A DNA stretch of 64,000 bases. Source: Siphonodentalium dalli. Lineage: Eukaryota; Mollusca; Scaphopoda; Gadilida; Siphonodentaliidae. The notes beneath the pieces were generated by a model that saw only the letters and a program-made list of their open reading frames with translations, did no database searches and had not been told where the DNA came from. The translations under genes were made by a program, and so were the position numbers. Shown here in pieces: positions 34,170-48,114 of the stretch (positions are counted from its first letter, which is position 1; each line of letters starts with the position of its first letter). The DNA lies in contig CP136061.1 of the NCBI GenBank assembly GCA_032622095.1, positions 127,796,754 through 127,860,753 on the forward strand, written 5' to 3'.

Positions 34170-34261
34170 GGTGTAAAGTGAGAGCTGCTCCCACTAGATG
34201 TGAACCTTTAGTCTATACCAGTAATTTTATTTATCACTCCACATGCGTCACCTTCACAAGG

Positions 34262-34630
34262 CAGGGACCAGCCTACGGGGCGACGTGGGCAATATAGTCG
34301 CCCTGTGTGGCCGCAAGTCTCCCTGAAATGACATCAGGGAGAAGTGGATGTCTCCCTAAAAAAAAATTTAACTAAATTTTTAATCTCCCTGAAGAATTGG
34401 TGACTGGATGATCTACTGCTCAGCTTAACACTTCCAGTTTATCCTCACCGATGTAGAAAATCTATTGTGGACAATAATAACAGCTAAAACAATCAGTTCT
34501 AATGAATAGTTACTAGCGACAAATAGTCGCACTAACGCTCCACTTCTCACTGGTAAGCCCTCACTTCTCCTTATTTTTCCAAGAGGGAGAAGTCACTTCT
34601 CCCTATATTTTGACCCTAGGCTGGTCCCTG
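34262..34630. mobile_element. hAT-like MITE with perfect 8-bp duplication
   Basis: TCACAAGG flanks both sides (34254-34261, 34631-34638). The terminal inverted repeat is CAGGGACCAGCCTA. Internal TCTCCCT/AGGGAGA words form further dyads. Confidence 0.9.
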
Positions 34631-34638
34631 TCACAAGG

Positions 34639-35554
34639 ACAGTTGCACACAGTATGTGCTATTTTCGGCTTTATCCTCCTCAAATATCAGACAGTAATCA
34701 GAACAGATTAGAATGTTGAAATTACCTGAATTTGTAGTACAATTTGATGTCAACATCAAATTACATTGGCAGAATTGATACTTAATATCAAATATTTGTA
34801 AGGACCTGAACAGAGCCCACCCATTTAGCTGATTTCATTCACAAACATTCATTGCCAAGTTTTGTGATACCTGATCTTGTATATCCAGATCAAATATACA
34901 AGTAGTTCTATTTAATAATTACCCTCTGGATGATCTGCAAAATGCATGTATGTGAATATTCTTCTGAACTTTAAATTATTATCTATTTGACAAAAATCAT
35001 GAAACACCCACCATATTTCATGTTCATAATACACCCAGAAATTTGTACTGCATCTTTCTTTCACAAATTGAATAAATTTGAAAAGAATGAATTCAGCTGG
35101 GTATGAATTGAATTCATTAAATGGGTGACCCATGTTGCCATGAATATTGTTAGGTGTGTATTAAGGTACATGCTACATGTGCAGGTAATCAAAAGAAACA
35201 ATTGGAATTTCAAATCAGAAGGCAAATTCATTCTATTCATTTACACTGTAAATGTAAGAAATAAACAATATCAGTATTGACACTTTCAGCATAATGAACT
35301 ACTTCTGATAAGAATTACAAATTGCCAATAGTAGTCCAGAAATATTTTTGCAGAATTCAAGAATACGAGTCCGTTTGTGAGAAAATTGTGCAGTTCAAAC
35401 TTCTTGCCACTCGAAGTATTAAGGCAACAGGTCTTGACTAATTGTGAACACAGTGTCTATCCTTCTTAGCACTTTGCGTTTCACAAGATTCTGATCCTGT
35501 TTCAATGCAACAAATGAATTGATTGCCACCAAAAGATAGAAATTATTATTATTA
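34639..35554. other. AT-rich non-coding
   Basis: Nothing recognised. Confidence 0.4.
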
Positions 35555-35752
35555 AGGCCATACAGTGATTACAATTTTAAATAAGGACACAACCACGGCC
35601 ACATGGTGATTACAATTTTAAAGTAAGGACACAACCATGACCACATGGTGATTACAATTTTATATAAGGACACAACCATAGCCACATGGTGATTACAATT
35701 TTATATAAGGACACAACCATAGCCACAGGGTGATTACAATTTTAAAGGACAC
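35555..35752. repeat. Minisatellite, 41-42-bp unit
   Basis: About five units of GGTGATTACAATTTTAWATA followed by AGGACACAACCATAGCCACAT. GGTG boxes start at 35605, 35647, 35688 and 35729. Confidence 0.9.
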
Positions 35753-37354
35753 AATCTCAAGAGTCCACTCCGACAGATGGAGGACCAGAGAAATGATCTC
35801 AAATTTACCACTATATGATGTGTTTGTGAGTTTTGCTACAGATATGTCATGACAATTGATAGAAAGAACACAAATTCTAGTACCATATTTGTAATTCTTA
35901 TCAGTAATAGTACATCATGCGACAGGTGTCTAATATCTGTGGCTGTGAATTAGAGAAGACAAGCACAAATGAATCAATGTTGCATAATAAAATAATTCAC
36001 ATAATATCAGTGGATCAAGTCTGAGTTTAGAGTGCCTGTCATTTGCAGAATGTGGTCCCCAGAGGGTGAATTAGTGACGCTATCCTGCAGCTTGCAGTGG
36101 ATAATTTTATATATCCAGAATTGCTGATTATAATTAATCTGCTTACTGTGACACACTAGATTCTGGGAGGAAAAAGACAATTCTTCAGAAAGAGTACAGA
36201 CGCTTGTTTCAACATAACATACATGTACATGTATATTGATATTTATTATATTATTTAGTTGAGCATATGGTGAAGTAGCTCCATAGTTTATATTAAATTC
36301 CCATAAGGAGTGTCAAACAGCAATATTTAATTTTTACCTCCACAATGTTGCCCACTGGTAACTCATCTAAAATTTCAATATTTAAGTATCAAGGTACAGA
36401 TAATTGCAATTATTAAGACACAGTTTCCAATTAAACAGTTCAGTCCTTAATTATGTTAACAACAAGAGAGATTTGCTGGTTCATTTATTACTTTTGAGTA
36501 AATTTACTCAACAAGTAATAATTTGGTTTCAATTGTGCTTGTCAACTCGGCAACTTGAGTACAGTTCAAGGTAACTTACAGTTTTGTTCATTTCTGTAAA
36601 CAGTAAATGGCCCAGTGTGATATTCCAGAGCCAAAACTTATTACAGTTGAAAAGAAATTCAGCAAACAACATTTCATAACTCAACTTTTTAAACATAACA
36701 GAGTCCAGACTATGCCAAAATATTCAACAAAACAACTTTCAATGACAGCTAGATTTACAGATTCGTGTTACTGCATTAGTATTAATATATACAAATCAGC
36801 ATATAAGATATTAGCAACAAACACTACAGAACATAGGTAGAAATAATAGAAAATTATCAATGTGAGAAATATTCCCCTTAAATCTGGAGTTAATTAAGTA
36901 ATTTTCCAAATAATGCCTGCATACTCAGTGTCATTTTAAAGTAAGAAAATCAATTTCAAATTTGTAAAATTCTCTGGAATACTGACCGTATACATGTCCC
37001 TACAATAAATGCTCACTTGAATATGTATTGAATTTTTATTATAAACATAATCTATTTATATGCACTTATTCCATTTTCTGGGTGAATGTGAAATGCACAT
37101 ATAAACAAAATGGGGTGTGTAAAATGACAAAATAACCACCCACAACATCCTGCTCCGTTATCAAAGAGCATGGATAGGCATATTAACTCAATAATCATCT
37201 GATTTAATAATGCTGCAAGGCTAGATCTCAAATACAGGTATACCTAGTATTGTTGTCAGTTATTAGCTCAATGTATGTATTGCTGAATGATATCTGTAAA
37301 ATAGAATATGAGAAGAAACTAAGGTTGGTAGACATGCTAACAAGTCACGAAAAA
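35753..37354. other. AT-rich non-coding
   Basis: It contains a terminal fragment of family D at about 36030-36090 (GTGCCTGTCATTTGCAGAAT then GGTCCCCAGAGGG). A 77-codon frame at 36607 looks like chance. No other feature. Confidence 0.4.
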
Positions 37355-37473
37355 GTGTGTCTGACATTTGTAGAATGAGGTCACCATGGTGGGAGACTCA
37401 CATATATAAGAGAATGCATTGGCACATGATCTTTAATGCTGCACCAGCTCAGCTCTGGTCATGAAAGAGTTAA
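37355..37473. mobile_element. Fused D and A fragments (A5)
   Basis: A family D tip (GTGTGTCTGACATTTGTAG, to about 37383) runs directly into the right half of family A (GGGAGACTCACATATATAAG to GAAAGAGTTAA). This is a deletion or template-switch junction. Confidence 0.7.
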
Positions 37474-38578
37474 CAGAAAAAGAAGATATTACAGTACTAA
37501 TTTTACAATAAATACAGCATTGTTTGGAACTCACATGCATAGTTCTACTTTATATGTTAACTAACGTTTCAGAGGGAAAACACCAAATGAAATGTAAAAT
37601 TTGTTTTTGTTGTTGAAATTCATGGCAGCTTGTTTTTTTTGTTCTTGGACATATGTATACTGACAAACAGTATAGAAGTAAAAAACAAGAGCATCGCTAG
37701 GGTATGGCAAAATATGCCAGTGGTAATTCCAACAAAGGGACATAAGTCTGGTGAAAATTGGAAGGCGGAGCCCAAATTTTTAATTTGACTTTGCTAGTAA
37801 ACCCACAATACCACATTTCATTCCATTCAGTTGAGACTATCTAAAGTTTTCATTCAGAAACCAAAATTTTTGACTGCATAACTGTGACATTGACTTGGGA
37901 ATGCTTTGAGAATTAAAGTAGGCGGACATGTGAACCGATGTCTTGTGAAACGATAAGGTTGTCAACAGGTCCGCAATTATAGGGTCATATAAGTGCTGAA
38001 GTCAGAGCCAAAGACAAAATCAATAGCTGGATCCAAAATAGGCTCCAACAGGACATGTCTCCTCTACTGTCAAAGACCACAGTCTAAACATAACCTCAAA
38101 CAACAAAATTGGGAAATTGTCTGTCATACTGTTAATGATCTAATTAGTGACCATACTATCTTTAGTATGGCATCATGTATTCTCTAATCGAGATAACTAA
38201 CATTTGATTGGCCTCCCCACCAAAGGATTCACTAGATGAACTGTACATACTCAGGGGAAGAACTCCACTGTTCCAAGACACAATCCCCACTCACATGAGT
38301 CTTTCAACACAATTAGTATGAGGCTGAGAAGTTAATAGAAGTGATCTAGTTCGCTGTTAGCTGCGTATTATGATTGAGACAGTTTGGCAGTCTGCTGAAG
38401 ACATTATAATCGGATTATAATTACTATTATAATTACATCTGATTATCCTTCAATTGGGTCCTTCAATTATTTCTTCTTATATTGAGAAAGTAGACTCAAG
38501 TCTCAACTGGGAGTCTCAATAGTTCACCATGCCACTTAAAGATGATTGTGTATGAAATGACATGACTGAATGGTCCTA
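37474..38578. other. Non-coding
   Basis: No exon was supported. A short inverted repeat AATCGGATTATAATTACTAT lies near 38408. Nothing else. Confidence 0.4.
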
Positions 38579-38795
38579 GCAGTAATGCCCTACAAAATCG
38601 ACTCCTTAACCACAGCAGAATTATGGGTAATTTTTCAAGATTTAGTCGGAAATGTGGCTTGTTGTCATTCATCGGAAAGCTCTCACTGAGAGCTTTCCAA
38701 TGAATGGCAACAAGCCATATTTCCGACTAAATCCTGAAAAATTACTCATAATTCTGCTGTGGTTATTAAAGGAGTCGATTATTTAGGGCATTACT
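38579..38795. mobile_element. Family B foldback MITE (B7)
   Basis: Complete palindrome. The right arm has a TTAA duplication (GGTTATTAAAGGAGTC) not matched on the left. Confidence 0.85.
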
Positions 38796-38819
38796 TATGA
38801 TCTGATAGTTTATGTCCAT

Positions 38820-39370
38820 GACTTGTTGAACAAGAGATGGACTGTCGTCCGGTGCATACCCCCTTGTGGCATACCGCCTGGTGTGGGCATATCTATAACT
38901 TATGACTGCTATACTCAGACAGATGGACCCAAAAATCAACATTTTCATATAAACAAAGATGAATAACTATAGAACAAAAAACCAAAACAAAACAGTTCAA
39001 TGTGCCGTTAAATGTCCGCATAGTGGTGAACATACATACAAAATTTCATTGATATCCGAGCACTACTACTCAAGTTATGACCTGAACAGACATCGGATGG
39101 ACCAAACAGCCAACATTTCCAGATAAACAAAGATGAATAACTCTAGAATGGAAAATTTGAACAAAACGATGGAACCCTCTATTTAATGTCCTCATAGTAG
39201 TGAACATCCATACCTTATTTTATTGAGATCTGAGCACTACTGTTCAAGTTATGACATGAACAGACATCGGACAGACGTACGGACGGACAGATGGATGCAC
39301 GGACGGCACGACGGACAGGTGCAAAACAGTATCCCCCCCCCCCTTAAAAAAAAAAAAAGGTATAACAAAG
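38820..39370. mobile_element. Pearl/HINE-like element E2
   Basis: Left flank with GGTGCATACCCCCTTGTGGC, about two 175-bp core units, then a GACGTACGGACGGACAGATG tail, poly-C and poly-A. It gives the uninterrupted version of the flank that is split in E1. Confidence 0.75.
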
Positions 39371-40105
39371 GGGATATGGTGAGTCAGAAGTAGAGTATTT
39401 CATATATCCTCCCAGCTCCCACCCCATAAAATTTATCTTGGCCTTGAGGGTGAAAATATCTGTCGATACTACTTATGCAAAAAAATTTGTTGAAGGTCTA
39501 TTATATAAATCATACTCTCTATAAAGGGCATATGATGCAGGGGTTCTCATGACTGGGGTAATATTGGTGCGACTCAACTCTCAAATCGGAGAAATAGTTT
39601 TTCATGCATCATGTACATGTTGATGCATGTACACCACTTTGTTGCAGCCCAGATTACATTCTCTGCAGAGTATAAATACAACAATGCTGTCAGAACGAGT
39701 ATGATTGGGATAATAACCGTGTAAATGCATTATTCAGTATAATTTATTGCATAAAGGAGTATATAAGTGCATCCATTATTATTAATGCACCATTTAATAT
39801 TAATGACACATATTCTCCTGGTGCTATCACTGATATCTCCTGATTAAAGAACTGCTATCCAGTAAGGGTTACCAACAATAAATTCAATTGCACTTATAAG
39901 GCAAGAGATTGAGGATTTTATTGGAAGTTAGTACGGAGACTACTTCACAGAACCAATAATGGCAGCTTAAATCCAATACTCCCAGACTATCAGTAGCAAT
40001 GCAGACAGGAAATCAAACTTGGCTCATTCTACTGACAGTATAACAACCACAACGCCTCATTGGTATTGACTTGGACCTCCAATGAGACCGCTGGCCGGCT
40101 AACTG
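39371..40105. other. Non-coding
   Basis: Nothing recognised. Confidence 0.4.
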
Positions 40106-40113
40106 CCTGCAAC

Positions 40114-40776
40114 CAAGCCTTGAAATAGTGTGTCTGTCATTTGCAGAATGAGGACTCCCAGAGGGTGAATTTTGTGACTTTCCTGCATGGCGGGATAACA
40201 TAACCAAATTCCCCCTCTGGGAACCTCATTCTACTGAGGCCTCAACTGCTATGGGAGACCTACAGTATGATCAGATTGAAGTTCTCCCATTTGTCACCCT
40301 GATTATGCATTTTATCTTCTGCAAATTAGGGGATATAATAAGATAATATTTATTAGCAAATCATAGAGAATATGATGTCTGCTACAACAGCGACATAATA
40401 ATTTTAAGAATATAGTACAATATAGATGGGATTAAGAGACATTATATACAGTCTAATACTACAATAAGAGTTACATGTAGTATGTACTTGTATATGTGGC
40501 TATCCATGCTTCTCGTTCTTTAGGAGGCTAGTATTAAGCTTTATTGGGTCTAGCATGAGTATCGTTCTACAGAATCGAACGAAACAGAAGGGAAAAAGTA
40601 ACTAAAAACAATGTTAATTTGACACTATACATACTTCCCCAAAAGCAGAATGAGGTTCCCAGAAGGTGAATTTGGTGATGTTAGCCCACTGTGAGGAGGT
40701 ACATAAAGCATCAGTAAATTCCCCCTCTGGGGACCTTTATATTATGCATATGACAGACACACTATTTAAAGGCTTG
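40114..40776. mobile_element. Family D MITE (D7), long form, perfect 8-bp duplication
   Basis: CCTGCAAC flanks both ends (40106-40113, 40777-40784). The centre is enlarged by about 250 bp relative to D4, perhaps by an insertion between about 40335 and 40585. Confidence 0.85.
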
Positions 40777-40784
40777 CCTGCAAC

Positions 40785-41393
40785 TCGGGTTTATGAGCAC
40801 TTGACTTTCATCAAATGTGTGAAGTATAGGAAGTGATGGCCTACTGCAGAAACTCAAAGCTATACTGTATCTAGTGAAAAAGTGAGAACAATTAACTAAC
40901 CCAGAACATATTGATATAGTGATTTAAATATCATTCCTACTTTAACCCTTTGATGATTAAATGGATTTGCTCATTCGAACCCCAAAATTATGTATATTTA
41001 ATTTGGCAAGAGGTACATGTATCTCAAGACATGCCTACACAGAAGATTTTTTGACAAACTCATCGGAATAGTGCTGAAAAAATGTGTTTTGTTTCTTATA
41101 TTTTTCGATACTGGATTATTTTTTTTTATGAGGGGTCGAGTAAAAATTGCACCTGTAGACCATGGGAAGAAAATCTAGAGCTGTCTTCACTCTGAATCTG
41201 TTATGGCACTAGAATAAACAAATTACAAAGCAATAAGAGATGCAATGATTGCCGGAGTAATCACTAATAACAGGGGAAAAACCCCATGATTGAATTGCTG
41301 GGTAACCAAATTAACGAAGCCATTGACAATGACTTTTCAGTCCTCATTGTACTATAAAACCAAGGGATCAGCTGCCCTGTTGCAAGATGTATG
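40785..41393. other. Non-coding
   Basis: TTAACCCTTTGATGATTAAA at 40944 resembles a TTAA element left end, but no matching right end was found. A possible 25-codon exon near 41277-41352 is too weak to list. Confidence 0.35.
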
Positions 41394-41610
41394 TACAGCA
41401 ATGCCCTATTTAATCGGCTTCTTAACCACAGCAGAATTATGGGTAACTTTTCAGGATTTAGTTGGAAATATGGCTTGTTGCCATTCATCGGAATGCTCTC
41501 GCCGAGAGCTTTCCGATGAATGGCAACAAGCCATATTTCCGACTAAATCCTGAAAAGTTACCCATAATTCTGCTGTGGTTAAGAAGTCGATTAATTAGGG
41601 CATTACTGTA
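41394..41610. mobile_element. Family B foldback MITE (B8)
   Basis: Complete palindrome with TA ends. The centre reads GAATGCTCTCGCCGAGAGC. Confidence 0.85.
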
Positions 41611-42837
41611 TTTTGGTATAATAACTATATTGACAATAATGAACGGAAATTCCTCTACATTACAACAATTTAAAGAATGCAGAATTTAAGTTTTTTGAAA
41701 CAGTATTATGGATAGTCAAGTGAATTCAGCTCCCATAATTGTAATAAGGATAATACTGTAACTTCAAATAACTGGAGGGTGGCATTATAAAGGGCCACTT
41801 TGAAACCACAGAGCGGTGACTGTCTATTATCTTTAATTATATCTCCATTTTAAGTCTGCTTAGAAGAGAATAAACAAATTGCCATCCATTTTAATTGGAG
41901 AGTCTTGAAACAAGTTCATTTTGTAAGTGTGACAAACTGAAGCAGAATGTTGAAAGTCTAATTGGTTACAGTAGCCCAAAATGCCAACAGTCAAAGAACA
42001 AGAGCAGCACAAATAAAATAAACCCACCAGCAATGTTATGAAAATCACACTTGATAACAATCTTAGGCAATTAACTAACAAGAATAACATTTCAGGGAGA
42101 CTTATTTCCATGGCAACTATAGAGATTTTCGAACTGATAAATTATATGGAATGAACTGGCTCCTCCTCCTAACCAGGATATAACCAAAGTACTCCATTAC
42201 ATAATACTAGTAGATTTAGCACTATATATTCCAGTTGTCTCATTCACCCCCTGAGTCTCCGCTGTGTCTGAAACTTATTAAAGTACAAAGTCCACATCTG
42301 ATAAATTACACAGAACCCTAGATGGTCAGTGACAGCAAATTACATTACTGGTGAAAATACTTATAGCTCCAACCCCAACTTGTTATTTTTCTAACTGCAG
42401 GTATTATATCAGATTTTTTATGTTTCAACCTCACCAAACTTTGCTTGCAATGTCGCCATATGATACAGATTAAAAGGATATTGAAGTCAATACAGGGTTC
42501 TCCAATAACAACTGCTATACTGCTCACTTTTTGTATTAGCTATTGTGTCACCGCCCTGTACAAACCTGGGTGCTTACGTACTCCTGAACATGGTGTATAA
42601 ATTGAGGAATCGACCAATGAAGCTCTAGAGCTAAGGGCCTGCTAGATTTCCATTTATTTTCAACAGCCAATGACGTAAATGATTAATCATTCCCACAATG
42701 CAATAAAAATATTCAGCTATAAAGCATCAAATGCACTGTTTATATACAATATTTTGATAGTGAGAGACTCAAAATCAGTATTGCTTCAGCCCATCTGTTT
42801 TTTGTTGTGCCTGGGAGATATTAATAGAATATTTACA
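41611..42837. other. Non-coding
   Basis: No exon or repeat family was recognised. Confidence 0.4.
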
Positions 42838-43600
42838 TCAAACAAGAGATGTGTTATGACTGTCCTCTGGTGCATACCCCCTTGTGGCATGCCACTTTAA
42901 TAGTGTGGGCATACCTGTGACTGATATACTCAGGCTGATTGACCCAAAAATCAGCATTTTCATATAAACATAGATGAATAACTATAGAACGAAAAACCTA
43001 AACAAAACGATTGCAAAGGCTATTGAAGTTCTAATAGTGGTGAACATCCACACCAAATTTCATCAGATCCGAGCACTACTGTTGAAGTTATGACCTGAAC
43101 AGACATTGGACGGACAAAAAAGCCAACATTTCCAAATAAACAGAGATAAATAACTATAGAATGGAAACTCCGAACACAACGATGGAACCCTCTATCGAAT
43201 GTCCTCATAGTAGTGAACATCCATACCAAATTCCATTGAGATCCGAGAACAACTGTTGACATGAACTGACATCGGATGGACCAAAAAGCCAACATTTTCA
43301 GATAACCAAAGATGAATAACTCTAGAATGGAAAATCTGAACCAAACGATGGAAACCTCTATTGAATGTATTGGACATCCATACCAAATTTAATTGAGAAC
43401 CGTGCACTACTGTTCAAGTTATGACATGAACAGACATCTGACGCCCCAAAAAGCCAACATAATCAGATAAACAAAGATGAATAACACTAGAATGGAAAAT
43501 CCTAACAAAACCATGGAACCCTCTATTGAATGTCCCCATAGTAGTGAACATCCAAACCAAATTTCATTGAAATCCGATACCATATATATAAAGAGACGTA
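42838..43600. mobile_element. Pearl/HINE-like element E3
   Basis: Same left flank as E2, followed by about four core units with diverged copies of GAATGTCCTCATAGTAGTGA and GCCAACAT. The tetranucleotide tail is missing, so the right end is truncated. Confidence 0.7.
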
Positions 43601-43799
43601 TTTCAACAGACATCATACAGCAATTAATATTAGAATTGACAGTCTAACAACTTTAGCACTACAATGACACTGTAGCTCAACTTAGGATGGAGTTTATTTT
43701 TTGCTGAGCAATGAATAGAATGATAAGGAATAGTGAAAGCCAAAAAAAAAGTTACAGTAAAGGTCTTGTATTGTGTAGTTGAAATTATTTTCATTTCAA

Positions 43800-43985
43800 A
43801 CATTTCACCATTAAATGTGGGCTGCAGGATGTGCAGATGGATTCAAATTTGAAATCCAAGATGACTGTTGGCAGCCATGTTTTTATAAAAAAATTCGACA
43901 ATAATCGACGACTCCAATCTAGAAGTCACCCCGAAGATCCATATAAAGTTTGGTGACGATCCGATGAGGGATGTGGATTACTAAC
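43800..43985. repeat. Single family G unit
   Basis: Matches the 18381 array: AAATCCAAGATGACTGTTGG, GCCATGTTTTTAT and GAAGTCACCCCGAAGATCCA. Confidence 0.65.
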
Positions 43986-44486
43986 ATTAATAATGAGCGT
44001 CACATCAGGTCCGTCCATTTGTCTGACACCAAAATTTGAGTTATTTCCAAGCTTGGATTTGGACTGAATTGACAGTTAAGTAACCTTAGTTTCTTGTCAT
44101 CAAGTTAACTGAATGTCTCAATTTTGTGACTGTAGTTTGCCAATTTCACCGGCAATGCACCCAACACTGATATTAAAAGCTTGGTCACAGTACTGACTTT
44201 CTTAACTGATGGTAAAAACACTCTTTAAAAAATTGTATCCATAAAAGAGTTTAGTAAACAAAATAATCCTAAAAGAGTTTAGTGTAAAAGTTTCAATTGT
44301 AATAAGACAGACAATTCTGCATTCATGAACATGCTGATGACTTTGTGATTTTAATTTTCAATATTTGTTTGATTTCCCCCATAATTTATTAATGATCATC
44401 ATTCTTCAATTCTCTACTGTTCCAACATGAATAAAAGCATTTACTGTCAAGGCATTGACACAGTAATTTCTATAGAGTCTGAAATG
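43986..44486. other. AT-rich non-coding
   Basis: A short direct repeat AAAAGAGTTTAGTRWAA occurs near 44245 and 44275. Nothing else. Confidence 0.35.
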
Positions 44487-44701
44487 TAGTAATGCACTAA
44501 ATAATCGACTCCTTAACCACAGCAGAATTATGGGTAACTTTTCAGGATTTAGTCGGAAATATGGCTTGTTGCCATTCATCGGAAAGCTCTCAGTGAGAGC
44601 TTTCCGGTGAATGGCAACAAGCCATATTTCTGACTAAATCCTGAAAAGTTACCTATAATTCCGCTGTGGTTAAGGAGTCAATTATTTAGGGAATTACTGT
44701 A
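44487..44701. mobile_element. Family B foldback MITE (B9)
   Basis: Complete palindrome with a few substitutions (TAATGCACTAA left tip, GGGAATTACTGTA right tip). Confidence 0.85.
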
Positions 44702-44740
44702 TATGCCATCTAATTTAATTTCACCATTTAAATTGTATCT

Positions 44741-44991
44741 ATTGATGACTGGAGCTTCCTGAAATTTTGAAGAACAAAATGTGCCAATGAATTTTCTTAT
44801 ACATGCGAGTCTCCCATAGGGGGCCTCAGATATATAAGAGAATGCATTGGCCTAACAATATTTACCTTTACCATGTAAGCCAATGCATTCGTTTATATAT
44901 ACGAGGCTCTCTATGGGAGACTCAAATATATAAGAGAAGGCACATGATCATTTATGCTGCACTAGCAGAGCTTCCATCATGAAAGAGTTAA
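44741..44991. mobile_element. Family A MITE (A6)
   Basis: Starts near ATTGATGACTGGAGCTTCC with a decayed TTAA end and finishes GAAAGAGTTAA. Both palindromes are present with several substitutions. Confidence 0.75.
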
Positions 44992-46597
44992 CATTTACAT
45001 GCTGAAGTCAACAACTGCTTTAGAAACTAACCACCCCCTAGAAGGCAACTGACAAACAGATACACGAAACAGCTTTCCCTCCCTTTGAGTGAATCACATG
45101 CCTATCATGCTTATCAGGAATTAACCAGCTCCGACATCACATGACAGCTTATGATGACCAATTGAACTATGCACCTTGCCAACTGATGAGGGCCTCTCAA
45201 CTACAAGGCTACATGGGTGCCATGGTTGACACGAAACCTCATGAGACTGCCTGCAAATAAAATTCACTGCCATATATCCCCGACTCTATATTGTGAATTC
45301 CATGTCTATCGTCTGCTTGTATACCATGTCAGATAAATTAATTTGTCAAGAATGGAACATGAATGTACGAAAGGAAGCTTTGCACTGTATGCAACAGATT
45401 GTACAGAAGCACATCATAAACAAAATAGCAGTATTTTTCAGTCAGCAGGGAGGACTTGGGTGTGGCGCTATGCTCATTTACACATGGAATTGCACTCAGG
45501 TCATCTTGTAATGGGGTCAAGTTAATACAGACCTCAACCAGGACAATACTGATGAGTGTCTAGAAGATTTCATTGAGAAGTCTTCACTGCAGCGAACATG
45601 TATATGTAATTCAGAAGTACTAACTTATTTTTGTGAACTATGTACATTCTTAGGCATTATACATGTAAGTTCACGAATGGCAATTTTTATAAAGAGATTT
45701 ATCCAAAACTTTGCAACTATCAATGTTAAAACACAATTGATGTGACAGAAATCTTTCTGCATCTGTCATTTTTACTAAAGCTATTTTTATTCTGCAAAAA
45801 CTATGGAAAAATACTTTTGAGATGATATTTCATTGGAGAACTGGAGCTTTTGCCTTTTATGCTCATACATGTAACAACTGATACCAATACAGATAAAAAG
45901 TAACTATTTTGTGCATGTCTGTAACTGTAAAAAAATATCTCAACTTGGCTATGTTCCCTGATGTTACATCTTTATTAATCTCATTAATCATCAGTAATCA
46001 TCCTGGTATTGTTCAGAAAAAAACTCAGTAAATCTATAGCCTTCATTTCATCTAAACTGTGAGACCTGGGAATATTATAACATGTTAGACTTGGCCAGAG
46101 CCAGTAGAGCATTCACTACTGTGGTGACAGACATAAAGCTACCATATGTCTCTCGTGTGCCACATAAAATACCTGCATGTTTATTAATTTTATGAAAAAA
46201 ATCCTCCCTGCATGATGCTTAATATTTGGATGTGAATGTTTTTTGAAAATTGATGGCTCCACAGTGGAAGTCCATAATGGCTGCATTGCGCAAATCATAT
46301 ACCAGAAGATTGGTTCCCAAAGTGGCAGTCTCAAGACAAAAACATCCTAGTATTCTTACATGAACGCATGAAATTGTTGTTATCGTTATTACATTGTTGC
46401 ATTCCAGGCAGACAGCGACAAACTCCATTTTCCAGCGCAATGGATGAATGTGCTGCATGTGAGGAGACATCGCATTCATTCAATTATAAGGCGGACAATT
46501 TTTTATTTATTATTTCAGCGCATGCAAACTATAAATATTTACCCTTCAAAATAGTTCAAATGTGTTTTCTGAAAAGATGCTTTATTAGTTTTGAATG
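44992..46597. other. Non-coding
   Basis: Several short frames were examined; none shows family similarity or convincing splice sites. No repeat family was recognised. Confidence 0.4.
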
Positions 46598-47340
46598 AAG
46601 AATAGGGGATAATTTTGTATACAAACAATGACGTCACAGCGACCACGTGTGTTGGCTGCTGGTAGGCAAAACAAAGGCCAGCTGTGTATAGATTAACACA
46701 GAAACACACAATGGTGTCTCGCAAAACACCCTATACTTTCCTCTTATATATGAAATATTTAACGTAAAGTTCTTCCAGTGGCACAATAACATACATGTAC
46801 GTGAACACTGGCGCGGATTATAATTATAACTGACGATTTTGTGACAATTTGGAGGATATTTCGACACGTGGTCATGCGGGTGTTATTGTTTTGTATTTGG
46901 TAAATTCGCCCGGGTGTTCCATTTACTAGCGCACACACTCGCGATATATAAAATGCATCACCAAGTTCAAGTATTTGGTTGCAATTGTGTCCACCATGCA
47001 TATTCATTTTATATCAATAACACGTGCAGCGACGAATGCAATTGTAATTTGGTCTCTCTGTTAGCTTATCATGCAGTTCGTGAATTGTCCCATTAGGTAT
47101 AGATGTTGATTGACTGACATTGTAATGAGCAAAATATATGAATTTATAAAATCAAGGAACAACGCTCACATACGAGCGGAAATTAGTACCCAATGTTCTT
47201 TATTTACTAGGTATATGCACCAGTTAAGGACCGTTTGGACATGCGACGTCCGTATATTTAATTTCAAAGGCGAGATAAGACGTCGATAAAAACGTATTAC
47301 CAAGTCACATATTGTCCATTTCTTATGAAACATAACTGAG

Positions 47341-47765
47341 ATAAACGCTCTTTGTTCGTACGAAATTCTGAACATAGAAACGATAAACGCTCTTTATTGA
47401 TTCGTGTGCCAGAAACATTTTTTGAAACATGAGTGTGTCTTTTTCTACCATGTAAACGCACGGGCGGTGTACGTTGCAGAAATATTCACATTTGTTCAAA
47501 TCGTCATCAACAGAAGGAATATTAAAATATACATAGTTTTGTTCATATGCCAAACATAATCAGCACGAAAATAGTATATTGTCGTCAAGACGTCCGATGG
47601 TGTACGTAAACAAGAGCCTGCTCGTGTTACAGAAGTTGTGTTTCTGTTTACATAACACAGCGCAATTCTATAATTGGTTAATCATACAAAAAATGATATA
47701 AACGCTCTTTATTATTTCCATATCAGGAAAACAGTAAAAAAACGCTCTTTATGTTTACCATATCC
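47341..47765. repeat. Four AAACGCTCTTTRTT motifs in two pairs
   Basis: The motif starts at about 47341, 47383, 47698 and 47740, so each pair is spaced by 42 bp. An inverted single copy (ATAAAGAGCGTTTAT) is at about 52865. Confidence 0.7.
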
Positions 47766-48114
47766 GGATCTAAACAAAAGCCAGGAAACGTAATGTTTTT
47801 TTGTTTTTTTTACATAACAAAGGGGGAAATTGACAATAACATACTGTTTATTCCATATTTCTGATTGTTTTTTTAGAACAAAATCTGTCTATATTTTACT
47901 ATTCTTTCTGTTTATGGCGATTTTTGACGGAGGTGAATATTTCAACAGCATATATACCCCCACCAACGCAGCCCGTATCTTTTAACAACTTGTTTCAAAG
48001 GTTTCAAATATTCTATTAACTGAGTTGTGCCAGACTCAAGAAACAAGGGGTACGCATCTAAGATGCTTTTGTCGAGTTTTTTGGCAGTCGAACCAAACTT
48101 CTGCCAATAAGGTG

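Noticed and set aside
36607-36840. 77-codon plus-strand frame
   Set aside because: AT-rich, no splice context and no recognisable motif.
40944-41240. TTAACCCTTTGATGATTAAA as left end of a family C element
   Set aside because: No matching right end or internal family C sequence follows.
41277-41352. Possible exon with GKNPMIELLGNQINEAID
   Set aside because: The donor is a poor gtacta and the segment is too short to separate from chance.
46219-46598. Overlapping plus and minus frames near 46.3 kb
   Set aside because: Both strands are open with no similarity; likely chance.
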